Source: UBA1952 sp965246855 (lineage in GTDB: Bacteria; Bacteroidota; Bacteroidia; Chitinophagales; Chitinophagaceae). From it: a stretch of 64,000 bases of DNA. Location of the stretch: contig CBDFFP010000003.1 in NCBI GenBank assembly GCA_965246855.1, forward strand, positions 1 to 64,000, written 5' to 3'. This document shows, piece after piece, positions 28,483 through 37,190 of this stretch. Each line of letters begins with the position of its first letter. Positions within the stretch are counted from its first letter, which is position 1. Made by a program: the position numbers and the translations under genes. The notes beneath the pieces were generated by a model. It was given only the letters and a program-made list of their open reading frames with translations. It did no database searches and was not told the DNA's origin.

Positions 28483-28947
28483 ATGCTCGCTGCCGACAAA
28501 CACGCAGAGATTCTGAACGACCTTATCCGCATCAATAATGACCGCATTGCCGGTTATGAAAAAGCAATGGCGGAAACCGGCACTACCGATATGGAACTGC
28601 AAACGCTGTTCAAAAGTCTTGTGGCAGAATCGGTGGGATTCCGGGCCGATTTGATGGCAGAAGTGGCTGCGCTGAACGAGAAGATCGCGGGCGACACCAC
28701 CACTTCCGGAAAGCTCTACCGCTTGTGGATGGATGTGAAAAGCGCCGTTGTCGGAACCGACCGGAAAACCGTTCTGGAGAGCTGTGCCTGGGGCGAAGAA
28801 GCGTGGCAGAAAGCCTACGAAGCGGCAATGGTCCCCGAAACACACCTCCCTGAAAAAAGCCACCAACTCCTGACCCGTCAATACCACGCCGGACAGCAGT
28901 CGGGCGACACGATAAAGAAATACCGCGACGCGCTTGCGGCATTGTAA
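28483..28947 (+). CDS. PA2169-family four-helix-bundle protein (DUF2383)
   Basis: 154 residues, helical throughout, with a ferritin-like pattern: NDLIRINNDRIAGYEKAMAE, an EVAALNEKIAG helix, LYRLWMDVKSAVVG, CAWGEEAWQKAYEAAM and LTRQYHAGQQSGDTIKKYRD. This is the DUF2383/PA2169 family, often found near other stress proteins. Whether it binds metal is unknown. The YciE-like ferritin-family gene at 37191 is another member of the same fold class in this window. Confidence 0.85.
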   Translation: MLAADKHAEILNDLIRINNDRIAGYEKAMAETGTTDMELQTLFKSLVAESVGFRADLMAEVAALNEKIAGDTTTSGKLYRLWMDVKSAVVGTDRKTVLESCAWGEEAWQKAYEAAMVPETHLPEKSHQLLTRQYHAGQQSGDTIKKYRDALAAL

Positions 28948-29025
28948 GAAACGGTTCCCTGCCGGTACGCTTTTTTCCTCTTCCAAAAACACTTCTCTCC
29001 CTTTCCCCAAAACATACACATTCCC

Positions 29026-29412
29026 ATGAATACCCTAAACCAAAATCCGCAATTGACCGACCCCGCAACTGATCCTGCGCAGCCGTCGTCGTATATGACT
29101 TCCATGGCTACCTGCATGAACAAGATTGCACTGGACGGCTATGTGGACACCTTTAAAGTAACCGAAGACGGACTGCATTCCCTGAAAGAAGACCGTTACT
29201 TCAAGCCTGAAGAAGTGAACGTGGTGAATTTCTTTCGTTTTGAAGGTCCTTCTGACCCGGCAGACAACACCATTCTCTACCAGATTGAAACTTCGGATGG
29301 CCTCAAAGGCTCGCTTGTGGATGCCTACGGCGCGTATTCCGACGCGGGCGTAAACGAGTTTATGCAGCAGGTAGAAAGCGTGGAAAAGAAAACCCCAAAG
29401 AAGGCGTCGTAA
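29026..29412 (+). CDS. Small conserved Bacteroidota protein (often labelled phosphoribosylpyrophosphate synthetase)
   Basis: 128 residues. The N-terminal 30 are disordered (proline and threonine rich). The conserved part has GYVDTFKVTEDGLHSLKEDR, VVNFFRFEGPSDPADNTILY and GLKGSLVDAYGAYSDAGVNE. It matches a small family of this phylum that databases often call phosphoribosylpyrophosphate synthetase, but it has none of that enzyme's motifs and is far too short, so the name should not be trusted. It follows the DUF2383 gene after a 78-bp gap. Confidence 0.7.
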   Translation: MNTLNQNPQLTDPATDPAQPSSYMTSMATCMNKIALDGYVDTFKVTEDGLHSLKEDRYFKPEEVNVVNFFRFEGPSDPADNTILYQIETSDGLKGSLVDAYGAYSDAGVNEFMQQVESVEKKTPKKAS

Positions 29413-29425
29413 AGGCTTTTTTGTT

Positions 29426-29507
29426 GGAACGCGGATGACGCGGATTCCTACGGATATGTACGGACAGATCTGTGCAAACCCGTAGCTATTCGCGTCATCC
29501 GCGTTCC
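29426..29507. repeat. Palindromic intergenic element with perfect 17-bp arms
   Basis: GGAACGCGGATGACGCG at 29426-29442 is repeated as its exact reverse complement at 29491-29507. The inner part is partly palindromic as well (GTACGGACAGATCTGTGC). It lies between a stop and rpoN. Could fold as a long hairpin; no T-tract follows, so a REP-like element is likelier than a terminator. Confidence 0.75.
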
Positions 29508-29573
29508 ATTTAAAAACGTGGCACGGTTTTTTCTTTCGTGCGAAGTTCAAGACAAGCTGTTCCCCTTCTCCCT

Positions 29574-30995
29574 ATGCTCAGTCAAACCCAGACGCAACGC
29601 CAGACCCTCAAAATTCTGCCTCAGCAAATACAGCTTCTCAACCTTTACTTTCTCAACAATCTGGAGCTGGAGCAGCGCATCCGGACGGAACTGGAAGAAA
29701 ATCCTTTCCTTGACAGCAGCACGGAAGAAGCCTATGAGGAAGGCGACGCGAAGCTTTCTAAAGACGAGGTGCAGGATTATCAGGATTGGGAAGAGCGCGG
29801 CTATGATGATGTGCCTGACTACCGGGAAGAATACCAAAATTATTTTACCAACGAAGCCACGCCGAATGTGGCGATGGCCGGCTCGGTTCATTTTAAAGAT
29901 GACGCGAAGCAGCAACTGCGGATGCTCACGCTCAGCGACCGCGAATTTGAGCTTGCTGATTACTTGATTAACGCACTTAATCACCAAGGCCTGATGGACA
30001 AACCGCTAGCCGAAATGGCCGACGAGATTTCCTTCTCCTTCGGCCTTATGGTGGAAGAAGCGGAAGTCCTCAATGTCCTGAAAATTATCCAGACGCTGGA
30101 ACCTATGGGCCTCGGCTCCCGCAGTGTGCAGGAATGCCTTGCGATTCAGTTGGAGTTCATGGATAGCCGCCGCCCGGAAATTGCCACGGCGCAGAAGCTG
30201 GTGAAACACCACTTCAACGACCTGATGCACCGGCAGTTTGAGAAAATCTACCACCAACTCGGCATTGACGATGAGGAACTGCGCGCCGTTTTGAACCTAA
30301 TCAGCGGGATGAAATTTCATCCGGTGGTGGAAGAAATGTCGCACTACGAGCCGAAGACGACGATTATTCCCGACTACATCATCAACCGTTTTGGCGACAC
30401 AATTCAGGTGAATCTCTACAGCTCGCGCTCGGCTGCCGTTTTTGTGAATCAGGGCTTGTATGAGCAGCTTGCTGGACAGGTGACGAACCGTGACCGCGGA
30501 GCCAATCAATATATCAAAAGCAAGCTGGCCTCGGCGCAGTGGTTTGTGAATGCGGTGAAGCAACGCGAAGACACGATGATGCGCATCATGACCACAATTG
30601 TCAGTATGCAGCACGAGTATTTTATGGAAGGAGACATCCGCACCCTGAAGCCGATGGTGCTGCGCATGGTGGCCGAAAAAGCGGGGCTGGACATCTCTAC
30701 CGTTTCGCGCATCACGTCTAACAAATACGCCGAAACACACTTCGGACTGGTATATCTGAAAGACCTTTTCTCGGAAGGCATTGCCGACAAAAAAGGCGAG
30801 GTGATTTCGAACAAAGTCATCCAGTCGGTGATTGAAGAAGCCATTTCCACCGAAGACAAACGCAAGCCTTACACCGACCAGCAGCTCGTGAATATTCTTT
30901 CTGACAAAGGCTATAACATTGCCCGCCGGACAGTGGCCAAATACCGCGAACAAATGCGCATCCCGATTGCGCAAATCCGCGCGGTGTGGGCGTGA
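29574..30995 (+). CDS. rpoN: RNA polymerase sigma-54 factor
   Basis: 473 residues from the ATG at 29574. The three regions are clear. An N-terminal activator-interacting region rich in Gln and Leu (MLSQTQTQRQTLKILPQQIQ) comes first, then an acidic linker (about 55-105). The core-binding domain follows, with PMGLGSRSVQECLAIQLEF and ISGMKFHPVVEE. Last is the DNA-binding domain, with KPMVLRMVAEKAGLDISTVS and the RpoN box in NIARRTVAKYREQM near the end. Length is normal. It stands just upstream of an AAA+ sigma-54 activator and two kinases, a likely dedicated signalling block. Confidence 0.95.
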   Translation: MLSQTQTQRQTLKILPQQIQLLNLYFLNNLELEQRIRTELEENPFLDSSTEEAYEEGDAKLSKDEVQDYQDWEERGYDDVPDYREEYQNYFTNEATPNVAMAGSVHFKDDAKQQLRMLTLSDREFELADYLINALNHQGLMDKPLAEMADEISFSFGLMVEEAEVLNVLKIIQTLEPMGLGSRSVQECLAIQLEFMDSRRPEIATAQKLVKHHFNDLMHRQFEKIYHQLGIDDEELRAVLNLISGMKFHPVVEEMSHYEPKTTIIPDYIINRFGDTIQVNLYSSRSAAVFVNQGLYEQLAGQVTNRDRGANQYIKSKLASAQWFVNAVKQREDTMMRIMTTIVSMQHEYFMEGDIRTLKPMVLRMVAEKAGLDISTVSRITSNKYAETHFGLVYLKDLFSEGIADKKGEVISNKVIQSVIEEAISTEDKRKPYTDQQLVNILSDKGYNIARRTVAKYREQMRIPIAQIRAVWA

Positions 30996-31115
30996 CGGCC
31001 ATGTTTCATGGAGTCATGTTTTATGTTTCATGCATTGCCTTTGGTCTTGTATCCTGATACTTTCTACTTGGCTTCCGGTTTTCTCTTTTGTCTTTAGACT
31101 TTTGTCTCCAAAAAA

Positions 31116-32501
31116 ATGGCTCAAAAAATACTTGTAGTGGATGACGACAACGACATGTGTCTGTTGCTCAACCGCTTTCTTTCCCGCCACGGCTTTGAAG
31201 TCATCGGCATCAATAGCGGCACAGCGGCCATTGCGTGGCTGCAAAAGTCCGTGCCCGATCTGATTCTCACCGACTTCCGGCTGGACGACATGACGGGCGG
31301 CGAACTGCTCCTCAAAACCAAAGAGCTTCACCCGCAAATTCCGGTGATTATTATCACTGGCTACAGCGACGTGAAGGACGCGGTGGAGGTGATGAAAAGC
31401 GGCGCGTATGACTATGTGACCAAGCCGCTGTTTCCTGACGAGATTCTGCTGACGATTAAGAAGGCGTTGAGTGAAGTTGCCGACGGAACGGTTCGGACAC
31501 CTGTTATGCGTCCGGCGGCTCCTGTGCCTGCAACGCCTGCGCCTGCTGGCCGTGCCAAAAGCAGTCCCGCTACGCCAAACAACGAATACATCTTCGGTGA
31601 CAGCCCGGAGTTTGCGGCCATTCTGCAACAGATAGACCTTGTTGCGCCCACCAATTTCAGTGTCGTGATTTATGGCGAAAGCGGCTCCGGCAAAGAAGTG
31701 ATTGCTCAGCAGGTTCACCGGTTGAGCAATCGCGCCAACAAACCTTTCATTGCCATTGACTGCGGCGCGCTGAGCAAGGAGCTGGCGGCGTCAGAACTCT
31801 TCGGCCACGTGAAAGGCTCGTTCACCGGCGCGCTGGCCGACAAGGTTGGTTCTTTCGAGCTGGCGAATGAAGGAACCATTTTTCTGGATGAAATCGCCAA
31901 CCTTTCCTACGATATTCAGGTGAGTCTTTTGCGTGTGATTCAGGAGCGGAAAATGCGGCGCGTAGGAAGCAACAAAGACATTACGCTGGACGTGCGCATC
32001 ATCGTGGCTTCCAACGAAAAATTATGGGATGCCGCGCGGGTGGGGAAGTTCCGGGAAGACCTGTACCACCGCTTCAACGAGTTCAGCATTTCCGTTCCGC
32101 CGTTGCGCGAGCGCAAAAGCGACCTGATGATTTTTGCCAATTATTTTCTGCAAAACACCAATGCGGAACTGGGAAAATCGGTGAAAGGTTTTTCGCCGGA
32201 AGTGGAAGCTATCTTCCGCAGCTATGTATGGCACGGCAATCTGCGGGAACTGAAAAACGTGGTGAAGCGTGCGACTTTGCTTACCGCTGGCGAGTATGTA
32301 GAAGCCACTTCGTTGCCTTTTGAAATCACCAATTTTCACCGCCTTCAATTTGATGAAAAGCAACCCGAAACAAAGTCTGCTGCGGCAGCGGTTTTGGAAA
32401 AAAAGGCTCCTCCTCCAAAGCCTGTGAAGAAGAAAGAACCTGCTTCTAAAACGGGCAGTAAAAAGGTGGGTGTTGCCGGCCCGAAAAATGAAAAACGATA
32501 A
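31116..32501 (+). CDS. Sigma-54-dependent response regulator (NtrC type) without DNA-binding domain
   Basis: 461 residues. A receiver domain (1-120) has acidic residues in VVDDDND and phospho-acceptor D53. After a proline/alanine linker comes an AAA+ domain (about 158-395): Walker A GESGSGKE (187-194), GSFTGA at 234-239 in place of GAFTGA, Walker B GTIFLDEI (253-260) and WHGNLRELKN. Normal family members end in a Fis-type HTH. Here the last 65 residues are instead lysine/proline-rich (APPPKPVKKKEPASKTGSKK) with no HTH. It may act from solution or bind DNA loosely through the basic tail. Its stop overlaps the next kinase gene by 14 bp. Confidence 0.93.
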   Translation: MAQKILVVDDDNDMCLLLNRFLSRHGFEVIGINSGTAAIAWLQKSVPDLILTDFRLDDMTGGELLLKTKELHPQIPVIIITGYSDVKDAVEVMKSGAYDYVTKPLFPDEILLTIKKALSEVADGTVRTPVMRPAAPVPATPAPAGRAKSSPATPNNEYIFGDSPEFAAILQQIDLVAPTNFSVVIYGESGSGKEVIAQQVHRLSNRANKPFIAIDCGALSKELAASELFGHVKGSFTGALADKVGSFELANEGTIFLDEIANLSYDIQVSLLRVIQERKMRRVGSNKDITLDVRIIVASNEKLWDAARVGKFREDLYHRFNEFSISVPPLRERKSDLMIFANYFLQNTNAELGKSVKGFSPEVEAIFRSYVWHGNLRELKNVVKRATLLTAGEYVEATSLPFEITNFHRLQFDEKQPETKSAAAAVLEKKAPPPKPVKKKEPASKTGSKKVGVAGPKNEKR

Positions 32502-33756
32502 GCATAACGCCGAAACAGCAGTACTGGAAAATATTTCCCCAGAAGTTTTCCTTGCCCATTCCGTACTGAAACCGGTACATCTACAATCTCCTCTTTCTTT
32601 GGCTTCCCCGGATACCCACGAGCTTCACGCCGAAGGCGAGCGCATTCTGTGCTATGGCACTTTCGCGTTTGACTATGCCCGGCAAGCAATGCGCTGGAGC
32701 GAAGGGGTGTATCATCTTCTGGAATATCCCGACGACCTGCGTCCGGCAATTACTCCAGATCGTTACCGGAACCATCTCCACAACAACCACCCGGAAAACC
32801 TGCCGTTGCCCTTGGCCCTCAACAGTTCGGTGCGCAACGAGCAGGAAACAACCGCTATATATGAAGCCGTTACTTATACGGGCGCGGCGAAGTGGATACA
32901 GGTATGGGCGAAATGCAGCTACAACGACCTCGGTCAGCCTGTTGCCGCCACTGGCATTATCCGCGACATTACCGGACAGTATGAACAAAGGCAATCCGCC
33001 CGGAAAAACGTAGAAGAACTGCAACGCTCCAACCGTGAACTGGAAGATTTTGCTTACGTCGCTTCACATGATCTACAGGAGCCACTACGCAAAATCAACA
33101 CCTTCTGCGGACGGCTGTATGCGCGCTATCACGACCAGCTTGACCGCGAAGGTGGTCAGTACATAGACCGCATCATGGCCTCGGCGGAGAGCATGAAAAA
33201 CCTGATTCAGAACCTGCTGGACTACTCCCGTATTGCCCAAACCGAAGAGCCGTTGCAACCTACGCGCCTGGACGTTTTGCTGCTCGGCGTACAGTCTGAT
33301 CTGGAACTGATTATAGAGGAAACACGCGCGCGCATTCACCTCATGCCCTTGCCGGTGGTGATGGGTCATGCGCCCCTGCTGACGCAGCTTTTTACCAATC
33401 TGCTCTCCAACGCCATTAAATTCCGCAAGTCAGACGTAGCCCCGGAAATTAAAATTACCGCCACCACGCCTACGCCTGCTTCCCTTGCGGCTGCCGGTCT
33501 GGATGCGCAGGGTACGTTTTATTGTGTGAACGTGGTGGACAATGGCATAGGTTTTGACCCGGCTTATGCGGAGCGCATTTTCGGGCTTTTCCAACGTCTG
33601 CATAGCAAGGCCGAGTTTCCGGGAACGGGCATCGGGCTGGCTATTTGCCGCAAGATAGCCGAGCGTCATGGCGGCACCCTTACCGCCACCGGCGAAGAAG
33701 GAGAAGGCGCTCATTTCTCCATTTATTTTCCTGCCGATGCTTCCCTACATGCATAG
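32488..33756 (+). CDS. PAS-domain sensor histidine kinase
   Basis: 422 residues from the ATG at 32488, inside the end of the upstream regulator gene. No transmembrane helix, so a cytoplasmic kinase. A PAS/PAC domain covers about 50-170 (ending IIRDITGQYEQRQS). A HisKA dimerisation helix follows with phospho-acceptor H194 in FAYVASHDLQEPLRKI. The HATPase domain has N-box TNLLSNAIKFR, G1 NVVDNGIGFDP and G2 GTGIGLAICRKIAERHGG. The family resembles cyanobacterial-phytochrome-like kinases that have the SHDLQEPLR box. Overlap with the NtrC-like gene suggests that the pair works together. Confidence 0.92.
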   Translation: MKNDKHNAETAVLENISPEVFLAHSVLKPVHLQSPLSLASPDTHELHAEGERILCYGTFAFDYARQAMRWSEGVYHLLEYPDDLRPAITPDRYRNHLHNNHPENLPLPLALNSSVRNEQETTAIYEAVTYTGAAKWIQVWAKCSYNDLGQPVAATGIIRDITGQYEQRQSARKNVEELQRSNRELEDFAYVASHDLQEPLRKINTFCGRLYARYHDQLDREGGQYIDRIMASAESMKNLIQNLLDYSRIAQTEEPLQPTRLDVLLLGVQSDLELIIEETRARIHLMPLPVVMGHAPLLTQLFTNLLSNAIKFRKSDVAPEIKITATTPTPASLAAAGLDAQGTFYCVNVVDNGIGFDPAYAERIFGLFQRLHSKAEFPGTGIGLAICRKIAERHGGTLTATGEEGEGAHFSIYFPADASLHA

Positions 33757-33778
33757 GCGCTAAAAGATTTCTCCCTCC

Positions 33779-35236
33779 ATGCCCAATACACCAATAGTTT
33801 GCAAAATCCTGATTGTAGATGACGATGAAGACGATTTCTTCATTATCTCCGAACTAATACGGATGATACCTGATGGCCGGTATGCGATTGATTGGGCCTC
33901 TAAGTATGATGACGCTTTCCAAAAGCTGTCCGAACAGTCCTATGATCTTTATTTCTTAGATTACCGGCTGGGCGCGCGCTCTGGCATGGAATTGCTGAAA
34001 GAAGCCATAGAAGCCGGTTGCGAAAAGCCCATTATCCTTCTTACAGGCGGTGGAAATATCCGCACCGAACATGCCGCTTTGCAATCAGGTGCGGTGGATT
34101 ATCTCATCAAGGCAGAAGTAAACTCCGAAAAGCTAGAACGGGCGATTCGCTATGCGCAGGAAAGAACCGTTTTCACCAAAGCGTTACGCGCCAACGAGAA
34201 GAAATACCGCGCCATTTTTGAGAAGTCTAAAGACATTGTTTTTCTGGTGGATGAAGACCTTGACTTCACCGACCTGAATCCGGCTGCACAACATATCCTG
34301 AACCTGCCGAAAGACCAGCTTTTACCGCTTACCCTCTACGACCTGATAGCGGATAAAGAAGAGAAAATGGCCTTGCGGAACGCCTTTCTTAAAGACCGTG
34401 AAATCCACGACATGGAACTCACGCTGACCACAGGCGATGGTCAGAAAAAGCAGTTTCAGCTTTCGCTGGTGCAGCAGGAAGAAGGAGCTACTGCTGACCC
34501 TTATTGGCAAGGAATCCTTCACGACATCACCAGCCTGCGCAAAGCCGAAAAAGCTACGCTGCAAGCGGAAAAACTGGCTGCCACAGGTCGCCTTGTCCGC
34601 ACACTGGCCCATGAGGTGCGCAACCCGCTGAACAACATTACACTGTCGGTGGAGCAGATTATGTCCGACAAAGTGGGCGAGGAAACGCAGATGTATCTGG
34701 GCATTATCCAGCGCAACAGCAAGCGCATTTCCGACCTTATAACGGAGCTTCTCAACAGTTCGCGCCCGTCGGAGATTGTGTTGCAAAAAGTAGCACTGCA
34801 GGCGGTGATGGATGAAGTGATTAATCAGTCTGCCGACCGTCTGAAGTTGCGCAACATCCGGTTTGATATTCAGTATCCGCCAGAGCCGATCTGGATTGAT
34901 GCAGACATAGAAAAGCTGTCTATCGCCCTGCTCAACATTGTCGTCAACGCGAGCGAGGCGATGGAAGGCATTGAAGGCCAGTTGGACATCATTCTTTCCA
35001 CCAGAGAAGGCATGGCGCAGGCTGTTATCCGCGACAATGGCTGCGGCATCCCCGACGAGGCGCTCTCCCGGCTTTTTGAGCCTTATTTCACGCAGAAGCG
35101 CAACGGCATGGGCCTCGGTCTGGCTGCGACCCTCAACATCATTCAGGCCCATAAAGGCGAGATAGAGGTAAGCTCCGATGTGGGTAAAGGCACACGCTTT
35201 AAAGTGATGGTGCCGCTGGCGGAAGAAACGACATAA
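33779..35236 (+). CDS. Hybrid protein: receiver, PAS and histidine kinase
   Basis: 485 residues, cytoplasmic. An N-terminal receiver domain (1-125) has DDDEDD and phospho-acceptor D61 in YFLDYRLG. A PAS domain lies at about 140-255. The HisKA helix has H278 in LVRTLAHEVRNPLNNI. The HATPase domain has NIVVNASEAMEG, DNGCGIPDE and GMGLGLAATLNIIQAHKG. This AHEVRNPLNN kinase type is common among NtrB-like sensors, which agrees with the NtrC-like regulator and rpoN just upstream. The gene starts 22 bp after the previous kinase. Confidence 0.92.
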   Translation: MPNTPIVCKILIVDDDEDDFFIISELIRMIPDGRYAIDWASKYDDAFQKLSEQSYDLYFLDYRLGARSGMELLKEAIEAGCEKPIILLTGGGNIRTEHAALQSGAVDYLIKAEVNSEKLERAIRYAQERTVFTKALRANEKKYRAIFEKSKDIVFLVDEDLDFTDLNPAAQHILNLPKDQLLPLTLYDLIADKEEKMALRNAFLKDREIHDMELTLTTGDGQKKQFQLSLVQQEEGATADPYWQGILHDITSLRKAEKATLQAEKLAATGRLVRTLAHEVRNPLNNITLSVEQIMSDKVGEETQMYLGIIQRNSKRISDLITELLNSSRPSEIVLQKVALQAVMDEVINQSADRLKLRNIRFDIQYPPEPIWIDADIEKLSIALLNIVVNASEAMEGIEGQLDIILSTREGMAQAVIRDNGCGIPDEALSRLFEPYFTQKRNGMGLGLAATLNIIQAHKGEIEVSSDVGKGTRFKVMVPLAEETT

Positions 35237-35335
35237 AAACGAAAACGAACTGCGGTCGCTACTTCCTGCAAGCGCCTATCTTCGCGCCCTCAAAATCGCT
35301 TTTCCGACTCTCACCAACTGCCTTGTAGCGCCCTT

Positions 35336-35497
35336 ATGTACCAGCTTTTTTACGCGCTCACCGCTTTGTTTCTTATCGCCTGGATTGTTTGTCTTAATAT
35401 TAATATTACAGACAGTCTGTGGGTACATACCTTGCTGGCTGTAGCGGTTTTGTGCATGGGCATCGGGCTGTATTTGCGTAGCGCAAAGAATACTTAG
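35336..35497 (+). CDS. Small membrane protein, 53 residues
   Basis: ATG at 35336 to TAG at 35497. The protein has two hydrophobic helices (LFYALTALFLIAWIVCL and LLAVAVLCMGIGLYL) joined by a short polar loop, ending in a basic tail. It resembles the small two-helix membrane proteins of the lmo0937 type that occur in stress clusters, but this is a weak comparison. TATCTTCG about 60 bp upstream could be a -7 promoter element. Confidence 0.55.
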   Translation: MYQLFYALTALFLIAWIVCLNINITDSLWVHTLLAVAVLCMGIGLYLRSAKNT

Positions 35498-35533
35498 AAG
35501 CCTTGTAGGGAGCGTTTGTTTTCGTGAAAATAT

Positions 35534-35570
35534 TTTGGGCGCTGCCTTCGGCCCAGGCTTTCAGCTTTGC
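35534..35570. repeat. Dispersed GGGCGC...CGGCCC..GGCT repeat, copy 1
   Basis: TTTGGGCGCTGCCTTCGGCC is followed by CAGGCTTTCAGCTTTGC. A related copy stands at 50262-50306. Short GC-rich intergenic repeats of this form are common in the phylum. Confidence 0.45.
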
Positions 35571-35611
35571 TTCGCGCTGCCTCTATCCCTAGCGCAGTAA
35601 TTCACGCTCGT

Positions 35612-35642
35612 AAGAACCCCACAGTTAGCGGGGTTCTTTGGT
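35612..35642. terminator. Intrinsic terminator hairpin
   Basis: AAGAACCCC and GGGGTTCTT form a perfect 9-bp stem with a 9-base loop (35612-35638), flanked by A and T residues. Likely bidirectional, serving the kinase/membrane-protein genes on the left and the minus-strand regulator on the right. Confidence 0.7.
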
Positions 35643-35811
35643 TTGCCGTCTGTTCTCACACGTCCGGCGCTACCGCACCGATTGCGGAGTACTCGTACTT
35701 ATGGCTCGCGTGAAGGTCAGTACCCAGTGCGATAACGCCGGGCATTCGTCTTAAGGAACTCTTCTTTAAAACAGGAAACCTCCGCAGTTCCGCGAAGAAA
35801 TTAAGAGCGTC

Positions 35812-36156
35812 TTACACGCCCTCAAACTGAGAAAAGCTAATTGGCTTTTCATGCACAAAATAGGCCGCACCTTCTGGCATTAAGGGAGGAGAGGGATGAA
35901 ATCCGCTGATGAGATGCGTACGCATCTGCGGGTGTTCTGCAGCCAGCTTAGGCGCCGCATCCCAACCAAGGCCATCAGGGAGATTGTTGTCCAGAAATAA
36001 AACAGAAGGGCACATTTCGTTCACCGCATGAATTCCTTCGCGTAAAGTGCCGCACTCATACACCGTCCAGCCCTTACGTCTGAAAAAGGCAGCGACGATT
36101 TGACGAAGGTCCACTTCGTCTTCTACCACAACCATTATTTTTTCAGAGGCATTCAT
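35812..36156 (-). CDS. Single-domain response regulator
   Basis: 114 residues from the ATG at 36156. A receiver domain without output: acidic pair in VVVEDEVD, phospho-acceptor D56 in LFLDNNLPDG, and the conserved lysine in FVHEKPIS. It ends right after the lysine motif, so helix 5 is short. Its partner is unknown; the hybrid kinase at 33779 or the PAS kinase at 32488 are candidates by proximity. Confidence 0.8.
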   Translation of the reverse strand: MNASEKIMVVVEDEVDLRQIVAAFFRRKGWTVYECGTLREGIHAVNEMCPSVLFLDNNLPDGLGWDAAPKLAAEHPQMRTHLISGFHPSPPLMPEGAAYFVHEKPISFSQFEGV

Positions 36157-36237
36157 AGCTAGTCCACTAAAGCAATTTCCTTGCCCCAAGAAGTCGCTTT
36201 AGGAAAATTTTAGCAAAAAGATTAAAAAAGCCCGCTA

Positions 36238-36672
36238 CTACGCAGGGAAAGCTTTTTGAGAGGGAATCCAGTAATCGCATAGCGCAACCAAGGTGCTTTG
36301 CAAAACCTCAAAACTACTGGGCTTTGTGATGTAAGAATTTGCACCCAATTCGTAACAGCGTTTCATTTCCCGCTCATTGTTGGTGGTGCTGAAAATAATC
36401 ACCGGGATGTGCTCCAACTGCGCGTTAGACTTTAGCTCTGCCAGCGATTCGCGCCCGTCTTTACGTGGCATGTTCAAGTCCAGCAGGATAAAAGACGGAT
36501 AGCGGGCAGCGTCTTTTTTCCCGGCTTCTGCGTACAGAAAATGAAGTAACTCCACACCGTCTTCTACAAAGCGCAATTTGCAGGAACCCGTCATTTCCTC
36601 AAAAGCACTTTGCAGTAAAAACCGGTCATCCGGGTCGTCTTCACCAATAAGGATGTAATGTTCTGCTTCCAT
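36238..36672 (-). CDS. Response regulator of the Rcp1 type
   Basis: 144 residues; a stand-alone receiver domain with GEDDPDDRFLL, phospho-acceptor D65 in ILLDLNMPRKDGRE, VIIFSTTNNERE and the lysine in YITKPSSFEVL. The long loop between strand 3 and the acceptor (AEAGKKDAARYP) is typical of Rcp1-like partners of phytochrome-type kinases. This fits the SHDLQEPLR-type kinase at 32488. TATCTTTA lies just upstream on this strand as a possible -7 element. Confidence 0.85.
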   Translation of the reverse strand: MEAEHYILIGEDDPDDRFLLQSAFEEMTGSCKLRFVEDGVELLHFLYAEAGKKDAARYPSFILLDLNMPRKDGRESLAELKSNAQLEHIPVIIFSTTNNEREMKRCYELGANSYITKPSSFEVLQSTLVALCDYWIPSQKAFPA

Positions 36673-36775
36673 TCCGATGGTAAAGATAGAGGAGGAAGGC
36701 TGTTTTCAGAGGTCTCTCTGACTACTTGCTGGCATTTGTTTTTTAAACCCGTTTTCAGTGAAAACCCAAGCCTCC

Positions 36776-37147
36776 ATGAACACTCCTGCAAACAACAACG
36801 GCGGCCCTGCCGAAGACAACCACGGACGTGCGGCCTTTGGCCCCGGTAGTACTACGCAGGGCGGATCCAACTACGGTCAAGGCTCTTCCGATATTGGCAG
36901 CGCAAGCAAAAGTGTAAAGCAAGGATCAGAAATGAACCGCGGCTCCAACTACGAAAACGAGGCAGAAGGTCTTGCTCAAAGCACCGTAGGCACATCCAAC
37001 GAAGGCGCGCAAAGCGAAGAAAAAGGCGCGGCGCATGAAGCACCATTTGGCACGGAAAAAGGTGCGGCAAATGCCACCACAGAAGCCGTTGTTCCAGAAC
37101 CGCATAAGCGCATTAACCTCGGTTCCGAAGACAATCTTGGCGCATAG
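36776..37147 (+). CDS. Low-complexity hydrophilic protein
   Basis: 123 residues, rich in Gly, Asn, Ser, Glu and Ala, with no hydrophobic core (GSTTQGGSNYGQGSSDIGSA, and later EEKGAAHEAPFGTEKGAANA). Such composition is usual for disordered stress or desiccation proteins. I do not recognise a family. The start is the ATG at 36776. It lies 43 bp upstream of the YciE-like gene, probably in one transcript. Confidence 0.55.
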   Translation: MNTPANNNGGPAEDNHGRAAFGPGSTTQGGSNYGQGSSDIGSASKSVKQGSEMNRGSNYENEAEGLAQSTVGTSNEGAQSEEKGAAHEAPFGTEKGAANATTEAVVPEPHKRINLGSEDNLGA

Positions 37148-37190
37148 AAATCAATCCCTAAAATCTTTTTAACCCCTTAACCCTTACCTT

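Larger units (their letters stand above)
35498..35811. other. Non-coding stretch between small membrane gene and response regulator
   Basis: 314 bases. It holds a dispersed GC-rich repeat (35534-35570) and a terminator (35612-35638). The rest (35641-35811) shows no gene or recognisable RNA. Confidence 0.4.

Noticed and set aside
29026..29412. Enzymatic phosphoribosylpyrophosphate synthetase
   Set aside because: Far too short and lacks the PRPP-binding and catalytic motifs; the common database name is misleading.
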